64,000 nt of DNA from Trema orientale. Lineage: Eukaryota; Streptophyta; Magnoliopsida; Rosales; Cannabaceae. The notes below the pieces were generated by a model, which saw only the letters and a program-made list of their open reading frames with translations, was not told the DNA's origin and searched no databases. Every line of letters starts with the position of its first letter. Positions within the stretch are counted from its first letter, which is position 1. The stretch is from contig JXTC01000002.1 in the NCBI GenBank assembly GCA_002914845.1, forward strand, positions 3,140,370 through 3,204,369, written 5' to 3'. Positions 1 through 10,400 of this stretch are shown here, one piece after another. A program made the translations under genes and the position numbers.

Positions 1-992
1 AAGTCCATTATGATTCTTTTAAATTAGTGAAATTTCCTATTAGTTGGATTCAGTCATGTGGATGTAGGCTTTCCCGAGTAAAAGTTTGTGGTGCTATTTA
101 TTTACTCGCTTTATTGCTTTAGTGAATCAAATTACTGACTTTAACCCAAATATAGTTGTTAATTATCACTCTTTCATCGTTTCAATTTGTTTTTGTTTAT
201 ATTTTTAAAAACTTATACATGACAACAATGCAATTCTTCTAAATTGAAATTTGGAGTACTTATCCCAAAGAGAAAGACTATCATATGGTAATCGAAGGCA
301 TTAGTAATGATTAAAAAAGGTTGATGTACTGCTGAAAGGCCTTGAGAGAGTCATGTTTTGGCAGTTTGATTGTGTAAATTTTCAGCCCTAAGTTTAGAGA
401 AAAATGTTGGTTACATACTAAATTTAGGAGAAAGGTACCGAATGCCCCAGATGTTCTTGTCTGTCTTTTTTTTCTTTTTGGCCAAAAGAATAGACTTCTT
501 ATTTGATATTTGTTTTGAGGATAGGTGATCCTACGTTTTTATTTAATCAAGATTATAAAGTCAGAAAAGATTCAACTTCATATCAAACTTGAGTCCGGTT
601 ATGGACAAAAATAGGACAGGCTAAAGTACTAATTAATCTCATCTTGCAAACCAAATCTCACCAACTATAGTACCATAATTTCTTTTGTGGTTCAACCACT
701 AGCATATTACTAATAATTTGATAATCCCTATTGGCCATTTTTATTAAAGAAAATTAAAGAGAAATAGTGATCAGACATAATTTTATACGAATAATAAGTA
801 CCCATTTACTTTTACACATTTCGTCACATTACATATATAGAATAATCTAATTTTAATATGAATAATATCACATATATAGCCAATTATCATAAGACACTAG
901 TCATATATGATCTAATATAATTAACTCATATGTGTATATATATGTATATGGCAAGCATAGCTTGTTAATCCAATATCCTTTTTCCTCTGCAG
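1..992. other. upstream AT-rich non-coding stretch
   Basis: No reading frame with protein-like composition, RNA gene or mobile element is visible on either strand. The last 20 bases (TCCTTTTTCCTCTGCAG) form a strong polypyrimidine tract and 3' splice site, so at least the right edge of this stretch is probably the intron before the exon at 993. Confidence 0.4.
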
Positions 993-1425
993 ACAGAAAG
1001 TCCACCAAATGTATCATAACATGTCCAATTGGTCCAATACACGCCTCAACTGCAGTGAAGCACTCCAACTCAGAGATGAAAATCAGCAAAGTTGTCATGA
1101 CGATGATCAATATGGAATCTTGCAGCTTAATAGCCGTCAAGGTAGCGATTTCTGGAATTCGAGAAGGGCATTTTTAAGCAGTTACCACTTCTCTGATCAG
1201 CAAAGAGCAGGTTTCAAGGAGAGGCTGAGGAAGTCGGTGAAGGAGATAAATGGGGCGGCTGTGGCGGTGGTTTCCGACATCCGGCAACAAGTGGCTAGTA
1301 GAAGGTTTGGAATTAGGGTTTTCAGGTTAACTATGGCTTTGCCATCGTTGGTTCATGTTAGCGTCAGATGTTTTACTCCGTGGTTGAACAAGAAAGACTT
1401 TGTGGCTCGTGGTTGTGATCAGTGA
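993..1425 (+). CDS. probable terminal exon of an unrecognised plant gene
   Basis: The frame runs open from a strong 3' splice site (TTTTTCCTCTGCAG, AG at 991-992) to a TGA stop at 1423-1425, giving about 143 codons. The first in-frame ATG is at 1009, but the splice site makes an upstream exon likelier than a start there. The peptide begins polar and acidic (a D/Q/N-rich stretch near residues 25-45), then becomes basic with repeated Arg/Lys (FKERLRKSVKEI), and ends in a mixed hydrophobic segment (LTMALPSLVHVSVRCFTPWL). I do not recognise the family. No signal peptide or clear membrane segment is visible. The composition is like a real protein, and the 3' flank to about 1640 looks like a UTR with AATAA-type signals. 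It may also be a small single-exon gene starting at 1009 or a decaying copy. Confidence 0.5.
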
Positions 1426-3477
1426 CTTCATGATATACCATATGTGTGTGTGTGGCTTGTCTAAGGGGGTTTGTATATATTGTTCGACCTTGTATCCAGG
1501 GACGAAGTCAGGATTTGTTGTCAATGGAGTCTTACATTATAGCCGGCGTAATTTCATGCTTTAAAAATGCTGTATAATAATTTTGTTGTCAAGGCTATTA
1601 AAGATGTTTTTCTCTATATATACAAGTAAATTGTTGTTCATTCATTGATCACTCATTCTATTGCGTAGCCGATTCTTGACAAAACTTATACAAGAAAATA
1701 CTCTTTCTACAATAACAATAGCAACGGATAAAATTAATGCTAATGTTACGAGCCGATAAACTAATCGACATAAATTTATTTTTCTTGTATTAACCATTTT
1801 CTTTGTAAGATCATCATTTTCTTGCTTTCCATTTTTTTTAATCCAATTCGTAGCTTTTTATTAGATGAGAGCTAAATCTTAGTCTTTTATGAGTTATTTT
1901 CCTCTTTTTACGTTATTAATCTTTTTAAGTTTTAACTACCAGCACAACACTTTGGCCCATCACACTTTGATATCATGTCCAAGTCCATCAGACCGCTTGG
2001 ACTTTTATATTCAACAATAAATATTGAGCCTAATTTTCAGACCCATTAATCTCTCTTAGACTTTTATATTCAACAAGTATTTGAGTGGACTATCAAGTTT
2101 TTTTAGTGGAGCTTATTGCTTATACACAATTTTTTTAAAAATTTTTTTTATTGTATATAAATTTTTGTTTTTAAATTTTCAGTGGGAGCTTCAGCCCCCA
2201 CAAGCCCCCACTTGGCTTCGTGTCTGGCCGTATCTATATTATTTTTCCAAAGTTCATATATATATATATTGGTTGAAAATACCACCTTAAAGGGAGAAAA
2301 AAAGAAAAAGAAAAAAAATACGCTGCTTTTGTCAAAGTTTGTTTCAAGTTTCAACCTTCTAAAGTTGTATTCTTATTCGAAGTATAAGTTTCACTTTTTT
2401 CTCTTTCTCCTTTGGATTGTGGTTGAAGAATTCAATTCCATTGTAAAATTTTGATATCTCAATTTTATCTCCAACGAATTTTCATGAAAATTTGGATAGA
2501 ATTTTGAATTATTGTAGCACATCTTTTTAGGATTTAGAATAATTTTCATTGTCATGTCTATTTCTAAAGCTAGAGTATATAATTTCACATTGACTCGATT
2601 CTTGCTTATGTGGTTTGTTTTTTTTTTTTTTTTTTGACTATCTTACGAGGAGGCTACTGATACTTGTCATGGAACTTTGGTGCAATAAAAGATGATGAAG
2701 TTTGTATTGTTTGGTTTTTTGCCTGGTTGATTAACTTTGTTTATCACAATTATATTGCCAGACGTGTAAACATTGATTGTTACATGGAAATTTGTGTTGC
2801 ATATAGATCATACAACTCCAAAATATCTCAGTCTATATTGAAAGGGCATATATTGTCTCAATTTGGGATTTTTTTTTCCTTTTCTTTCCACTTTTCTGGT
2901 TTTTGTTTTATTCTTGACGTATTGTTATTCTAATATTATTTTGGTTTACAGGATTATGGAAATCAACTCTGTAAGTCTATGGATTCAATAAGAAGCCATA
3001 GCTACTTTGTTCAAGAAAATTGAACGCAATATATATTTGCGTCTAGCTACTAGATTTTTGTAATCTGAATGGGTGGAAGTCAAGATAACTTATCAATAAT
3101 GATTTGTTTTCTAGAGTATGGTATTCAAATTTCCTAATTTGGTTTCCTAGTCAATTTGATTGTACGTAATTTTTTTTTTATGACAATGGATTGTAAGTAA
3201 ATTAGTTTTGCAATGTTTTACAAAAACCAATTTTTAAACATACTGTTAATAACTCTTGGTTACCAACATAAGCATTACAAGTTTGATATATCTTTTACTT
3301 ACATGCTTTAGTTGTCTTTATGAGCATGAACTCCATAATGTCTTAGTCTATAGTTAAGGAGCCTATATTATTTCAACTTGGAATTTTGCTTTCTTTTCTT
3401 TCCTCTTTTTGGATCTTGGTTCATTCTTCATATATTATTGTTATTCTAAAAATTTGTTTTGGCTTATGCAATGCATG
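1426..3477. other. intergenic, AT-rich, no gene seen
   Basis: Non-coding sequence with T-rich runs (for example 2617-2635) and short frames of low complexity. A short C-rich patch near 2185-2225 (AGCCCCCACAAGCCCCCAC) stands out in composition and is probably a fragment of an old transposon. I cannot assign it. Confidence 0.4.
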
Positions 3478-3479
3478 AA

Positions 3480-4049
3480 AGCCATATTTGGTGCACCGTA
3501 TTGTATTGTATTATATTGTGATGTATTGTATTAGGTTGTATTATATTGTATTATTCTATTACAGTACTATGTTTAGTTTTGCATTTATATTAAGATGTTA
3601 TATTAAAACATTAATTTTTAAAAATACCATTTTAAAAATTTATTTAGAAAAATACCATTTTCAATTTTTTTTAGGAAAATACCACTTGTAAAATTATCAC
3701 TTTTTAAAAATTTATTTACTAAAAAATCACTTTTTAGATATAAATTTAGAAAAATACCACTTTTAAAAATTTATTTAGAAAAGTACCACTTTTGAAAGGG
3801 ATAAAATGATGTGAGAAAAATTAAGAATAGAAAAAGTGAGGAGAGTGTGTATTGAACAATACAACGTTAAAGTTAAAATTAGGTAATACAATGTAATATA
3901 GACATTTTATTTTGTATTAGATAATACTCTATGTATTTATTAAATTTTGATGTCGTATTAAATAATATAATACAAAAGCACAACCAAACACAATATTATA
4001 TTTAATTAATATAATACAGAGTCCTTATACAGTATTCCGAACATGACCG
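3480..4049. repeat. foldback (long inverted repeat) element with internal minisatellite
   Basis: The left arm (CATATTTGGTGCACCGTATTGTA, then ACTATGTTTAGTTTTGCATT) is imperfectly matched by the reverse complement of the right arm (CATGTTCGGAATACTGTATA, then ATTGTGTTTGGTTGTGC). Between the arms, 3616-3800 holds about six degenerate units of ~29 bp built on AAAATACCACTTTTAAAAATTTATTTAG. No transposase is present. It resembles a non-autonomous DNA transposon of the MITE/foldback type. Exact ends and target duplication are uncertain. Confidence 0.5.
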
Positions 4050-4069
4050 AAAAGCTTAATTGTGTGGGA

Positions 4070-5780
4070 CTAATATGGTTATTAGTTACTAAGTAACCAG
4101 TCTTATAACTGGTAACTTGAATGGGACCGGTAAACACTCAGTCACCAGTCATTATAGCTAGCCACCAGTCTAAATACCACCAAATTGGTTATTGATAGCC
4201 AAATTGATAACTGCTATCTTGTAAATAATTAAAAAACAAAGTAAGATAGTCATTGGTAATTAGAGAACCGATATCTAAATTTGATATAATTTGTAACCAA
4301 TAACTAGAGAAACCTATAATCAAATTAGCGTGTGACTAAAAATTAGTAACTAGAGAAATTAGAAACCAATAACTAGATAAACTACTAATCAGTTTTCATA
4401 AACGAGCAACCAAATTAGCAGTAGTAACCAAAAACTACAGATATTAGCAACTAGAAACTAACAATTGTAGTTAGTGGGAACTAGTCACCTATATCCATAA
4501 CTAGTCACTAGTTTGGAAACCAGTTTCCAAATTAGTTGATGACTTTCATTGATCAAATTAGTAATTGGTAATTAGAATAATAAGGAACAAATATGACAAC
4601 AACAAGGGTAACCAATAAATAAATTGGTCTTGTATATAAACTATTAATCATATTAGTAATTGATAACTAGTAATTAGTAATTATTCTTGTAACTAGTAAC
4701 CATCAATCACTGGTCTTGAAACTAGTTACCTGTTGGTAAACCAATAACTAATCTTATAAGTGACCAGTAATAGTCTAGAAATTAGTATTCTAAATGATTA
4801 ACATAAATTACCAAGTACTCATTTTTTATGATAATATTAATAATTGTATTGGTAACTAGAGAGTAGATTGGTTACAGGTAATTAGAATAACTAATAACCA
4901 GTAATTGTTAGTTACTAGCAACTAGTAACTATTTTGAAACTAGTAAACATTTTAGTTTAGGGGTTATTTATTAGTAAGCAGTAACCAAGCTTGTAACTGA
5001 TAATAAGGTTAGTACTTATTGGTTAAAGATAACTAGAAAAATTAGTAACCAAGAAACTAGAAACTGTAATTAGAGAATTAGTTACTGGTAACTAGTTAGA
5101 TTAGTACCAAACTGGTTAGTGGTAACCAAAGAAACTAATAACCAGAGAATTGATAACCATATTAGTACCAAATTGTTTAGTGATAACTATTAAAACTAGA
5201 AACCAGTAACTAGATAGGTGATTGATAACTAAATAAATAGTAATAACTAGAGAAATCAGTAATCAAATTGATACTAGTAACTAATAACTAAATTGGTTGA
5301 TAACTAGAAATAAAAAAAAATTATAATCAATTTGTTTTGTAATTGGTAAATAGTAAATTGTAGCGAGTAACCAAATTGAATAAGAAGGGAAAGAGGAAGA
5401 AAAGAAAAAAGGATAAAAAAAGAATTACAATTTTAAAAAAACTAAAGAAAGAGAGGAAAAGAAAAGGAAAAATAAAAAAGGGAAAATAATTTTTTTTAAA
5501 AAAAAGATTAAGAAAGTAAGAGGGAAGAAGAGAAAAAAATTTATTAGAAAAGAGTAAAAAATATTAAAAGAATGAAAACTGGGAAAGGGAGAGGGGCGGG
5601 GGGAAGAGAATTGGGGGGAAAGAAGAAGTGGAGTTTATTTAGGGGTTATTTAGTAGTAACCCGTACGTAGTTTGTAGTCAGATTGGTACTGAATTAGTTA
5701 ATGGTAAGAAAAGGTAATTATAGAATTGGTAACTTGCAATCAAATTTGTTAGTGATAACTCAAAAAATGTAATTCACTAT
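4070..5780. repeat. degenerate TAACCAGT/TAACTAGT minisatellite array
   Basis: About 1.5 kb, excluding the purine-rich block 5383-5636, is made almost entirely of short degenerate units such as GTAACCAGT, TAACTAGTAAC, AATTGGTAAC and their reverse complements. There is no fixed period and no spacer-like unique sequence. The left half has both strand orientations interleaved (for example ACTGGTAACTTG at 4105 and GTAACCAGTC at 4093). No reading frame of interest is present. The same motif forms the core of two foldback elements at 52640 and 54190. Confidence 0.8.
5383..5636 (+). repeat. polypurine tract with G-quadruplex motif
   Basis: Roughly 250 bases are almost all A and G on the plus strand (AAGAAGGGAAAGAGGAAG and similar), interrupting the TAACCAGT array, which resumes near 5637. 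At 5581-5603 four G-runs of three or more are separated by 1-3 bases, which fits an intramolecular quadruplex. Mirror-symmetric purine tracts of this kind can also form triplex DNA. No coding role is evident. Confidence 0.7.
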
Positions 5781-5891
5781 ATAAATATCTCAAAATACTT
5801 TTATTACACATTTTTTGTTGCATAAGAAAATATTATTTATGCAAATTCACCACATAAATATCGCAATTTTTTTTATAACAAACATGTATAG

Positions 5892-6489
5892 ATAATGACA
5901 TAAAAATACCCTAATTTTTAATTTCTGTGCAAAAAATTTCTTAACTTTTGATTTCCTGTAAATTAATATCCTTACTTTTAAATTTCTGCATATTAATATC
6001 CTGACTTTTGAATCATATAAATTAATACCCTAACTTTTAAATCGTACAAATTAATATCCACATATTTCAAATTTCTACAAATTTGTACTCATGAAGCCTA
6101 ATTAATTAATTATTTTAATTATAGAAAGAAGGTTGTACCTTTATTTACTCAATAAAAACTTATTAAACACTAATAAAATTTATTGAAAAATATTTTAAAA
6201 TTAGTTTATTTAATTTTATTCAAGAAAAAAATTAAAAACAAAATTGGAATGAGAGGTAAAAAGGGTTATTTGCATCTTTTAGCTTGCCCATGGTACAAAT
6301 TTGCCCCCAAAAAAAGCTAAGTTATTAAACTTATAGGAATTATAAATGTCAGAGTATTAATTTACAAAATTTGAAAGTCATGGTATTAATTTGCAGGATT
6401 TTAAAAATAAATGTATTAATTTATAAAAGTTCAAAAGTCAGGATATATTTTACAAAAAAGTTAAATGTCATGGCCTTTTTATGTCATGA
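5892..6489. repeat. foldback element with minisatellite arms
   Basis: The left end ATAATGACATAAAAATACC is answered by the reverse complement of the right end (ATCATGACATAAAAAGGCC). Each arm consists of about five ~30-bp units of the form TAAATTAATACCCTGACTTTTGAA, in direct orientation on the left and inverted on the right, so the element can fold into a long imperfect hairpin. No coding capacity. Probably a non-autonomous DNA transposon. Confidence 0.65.
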
Positions 6490-7498
6490 TTCATATATAA
6501 TGGTCTAGCAAACAATACTTTTAACCAAAGTCAATAATTTAAAATAGTCAAGGGGAAGAAACGGAAATGGACCTGACTAGTATACTTTGATGTGTCCTTT
6601 TATTGTAGTCTGTTAAGTGATTTTTTTAAAATGCTAATTGAAAGTTCTTCCTGGACAAATATATGAGATTCAAATAAGGAGTAAATATCGTATATCTAAG
6701 GTGTTATTCTTATTTTGTTGTATTTTTTTTTCAAAATTCGATGACACAAAGGTTAATTTGATAGAAAAGTCTATAGTGATTTATGATTTAAAAACTATAT
6801 AATGCCAATAATTTTCTTGATATTCTCTATATAGAGGGCTTTTTGTTGACATTTGTTAAAATAAAAGATCTTTATGAAAATTTCTCAAAATAAAAAGTAA
6901 AAATAAAAAGTTCTAACTGATCAAGTAATTAGCAAGTTGCCCATCTTATAAAATCTTAAATGACTGTCTATATTTAAAAAAATATTAAACACAATTTATT
7001 TTTTGGTACAATAACCCATTTTAATTAGAGTATAATGGGTAAATATCATGATACCCATTGAAGAAGCTTTTTATCTTTTTTATTTTTTTTTTCCTTTTAA
7101 GTATTATACTTATATCAATTGCCTGCGTTGGGCTATTACGGTATGGGTTTATAGTAGACCTTAATGTATTTCTCCTTGTTTTGATTTATTTATTTTTGGA
7201 GATGGTAATTTGTTGTTGCTGATATTCGCTTCCCTTTAAAAGGAAAATGCAATTAAATTAATACCTCGTTCTTATTTTCAATGAACCAATGTGAAATAAT
7301 AAAATCGTACTACTTATATTTACAGTAATGAACCTCATCATTGAATGATATGAAATGTACTAGTTGTAAAATCAATCAGTCCCTTTAGGCAATGTGTATA
7401 ATATATGCATGGAAGAGAAACTAAGGACAAAAAGAGAGAATCCTTAGAAGGGTCCACGAAAAATCAGATTTGCCGTTTTATTCCTGTACACTGCAGGA
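6490..7498. other. 3' flank of the first TNL gene, no gene seen
   Basis: AT-rich sequence with no credible reading frame. The part next to 7499 is expected to include the 3'UTR of the minus-strand TNL gene. Nothing else is recognised. Confidence 0.4.
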
Positions 7499-10400
7499 TC
7501 ATACATGCCTCAACCTTTTGGGGGAAGGATCTTCATCATGATACCCGGTTTGGCTTGGTCCTGCCTCATCTTGATCAATGCGTCTTTTAGGCCGAACTCC
7601 ATCTTCATCATCACTTGTACAATTTTCATCACAGCTTAGAACAGTAGCATCCTCATTGGCCATAGAACTATACTCAATCATTTTGCTACCAAAATCTTTA
7701 TCCCATAACAAATACACCCCTATCTTTTTCACATTAAATTGGGGCCCAAAATCCAAAATGACCTCAACTTCATCGCCTCCTTCCAATTTAAACATCTTAT
7801 TTGGGAAATGTCCCTGCCAAAGGCTATCCTTACTGGAGTTTAATACATCCATAGTAATTGGCCTTCGTGTAGAAATCGTCCCCTTTGTATAATTGATCGC
7901 TGAAAGGCTTGGTAAATCAAGAGATACTGTGCCATCAAGAGAAGATGAATACACAATGCATACAACCAAGCTCTCTAGGTTGCAATTTACCACTTGAGGT
8001 ACTTCAAAGTATACAGAATTTCCCTCATCGATATAGGTGAACCATTCGGGAATATCATCACCAGGGAGAAAAACACCAAATAGTCCACTTGCATTCCATC
8101 CCTATACAAGTTAGAGCACAATAGATATATATAAGAAAACACAAAAACATGTCTTTTATGAGAAAGTTAGGCCTATGGTGGAGGAGATGGCAGAAAGATA
8201 ACCTGTAAGATTCTCTCTTTAAAAGCAGTAGAGATGTTGTTGCAACCCTCCATGCGAACGACGACCATAGACTTCAACAAGTTTTCTAGGCCTGGTACAC
8301 TGACAAGTTTATGGCAATTTGTAAGGTACAAGGTTTGCATACTTGATATACCCAACAAATTAGGCATATTTTCCAATGCTGTGCAATTTCTTGCATAAAG
8401 GGCATTCAAATTTCTTGGTAAATCCGGAATTGATCGAAGCATTGTGCAGTTATCCAAAGAAAGTGTTTTAAGCTTGGAAAGTCCTCGAAGGCTTGAAGGC
8501 AAGCCGTAAAAACTGTTGTTGTCTAGCTTTAAGTCCACAAGAGCAGAAAGGCACCCTAGGTCCTTCGGAATTTCATCGTCTCCTAAATTGCAGTCCTGGA
8601 GACATAGCGTTGTCAAGGAGTTCAAGCCTTTTAGGGAAGGAGGCAACAGATTTACAGGTTCCGAACTCTTTCTTGCTTTTAACCAAGACCAAAAGGATGA
8701 AGGCAATGAGTTAGATGGGGATGCTTTCAAGCCACATAGAGATAGATGTTTTAGGTTCCTCAAACGAACGATGGTATAGGGAACTCTTCTTATTCCAGTG
8801 TTGTCTGCAAGAAGAGTTTTCAGGGATGCCAATTCCCCCAAATCTTCATTCAAATTTTGAAACATAGAACATCCAGAAAGAATAAGACTTTCTAAAGACT
8901 TTAACCTGTAGAAATGTTTAGGAAGGCTCTTAAGGCTTTTGCAGTCCTTTAAATTTATGAAAACAAGTTTGTCAAGATTTCCAATTGAATGGTGAATCTC
9001 ATACAAACTCGTACAATCTTTGAGAATTAATTTCATAAGATTGGGGAGTTTTGAAAAATCAGGGGTTCGGCTTAAGTAGTGGGAATGACTGAGATTTAGT
9101 ATCCTCAACTTCTCGAGCAGCTGTGGAAAAGAAATAAGCGTAATGAAATATCATAATGTGTTATTTTAATCACTGTGAACATATATACACATACGTTTGT
9201 CTGTTTAAGTGTGTATATAACAAAGTGCAGAAACAAACCAGAAATTGTAGAGTGAAAGCTCAATATAAATGAACTGATACGATTGTTGTATTATCATACC
9301 TGAGGATCCTTCCAAACTTGTCTGAGGTTGCTATATTTCAAACTGATAGCAACTAAATTTCCTTGATAAAAGTTGTTTGGTAGGAACTTCATAGAGCATC
9401 CATGCCAAGAGAGCCATCTCAACTCTTTGGAAATGTATTCATAGCTTCCGGTGAGTTGCACATGATTAAGTTGTAACAATCTCAGCCTTTGCATTTGTGT
9501 AAATGCTTTTGTACTGAAGTTCATCTCAGTAACTCTTTCCACTTTTAGACTTAGCCCTTCAATTTCTTTGGTTCCCTGTTAAAATAGATCGAGCACTACA
9601 TAAATAGGGGCTACATTGATTGGGGTTGAGAACCCATTACGCTTTTCATAGCAGGGACAGAAAATACACATGTAGAGAGAGATCGTGGGAGTCCTGGAAT
9701 TAAAGACGGATTTAATTAGTTCATGTCATAATCAAAACAAAATGAGTCATGAGAAAGTTCTTACTGTTTGTTTAGTCAATACATCAAACACATCTTCATG
9801 AAGCCACAATCTACTCCATTTCTCGGGCTCTTTAGGATACTTTTCTCGAACAATTTCTCTTCCCATGTCTCGAAGCAAATCATGCATTACAATCTTATTT
9901 TGCTCTATGGTAATAAAGCATCGTTGAAGAAGGACGCTGATTCCGATTTCAGCATGTAGGCCACATCCCTCCAAGATCTGCGAAACATAGTTTCTATCCA
10001 TACCAATAAAGAAGCAAGATATATCAAGGAATATATCCTTTACTTTATCGTCGCTGCCAAATGCATCGTAACTTATTCTAAGTTTTTTCAGAATATCATC
10101 ATTAGGAGTTCTTTTCAATTTCTCTAGTGCACTTATCCAGTCTGGTTTACTCCTACCAAAAAGGAATGAACCTAAGACCTGAAGAGCCAATGGCAAACCT
10201 CCACAATAAGAAACCACACTCCTTGAAAGGTCAAAATATCCATCATCAGGATAACTTCTTCTGAAGGCATGCCAACTAAAGAGCTCAAGAGATTCAGTGC
10301 CACTCATTTCTTTTGCCATATATATAGAATCAACTTCAAGCTGCTTCAACAAATGCTCATCTCTTGTCGTTACGATAATTCTACTTCCAGGACCAAACCA

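Noticed and set aside
4070..5780. Possible CRISPR-like or coding array
   Set aside because: Repeats are degenerate, lack fixed length and have no unique spacers; all frames are interrupted. It is a plant minisatellite.
7578..8779. Plus-strand open frames across TNL gene 1
   Set aside because: They are antisense shadows of the minus-strand C-JID and LRR exons.
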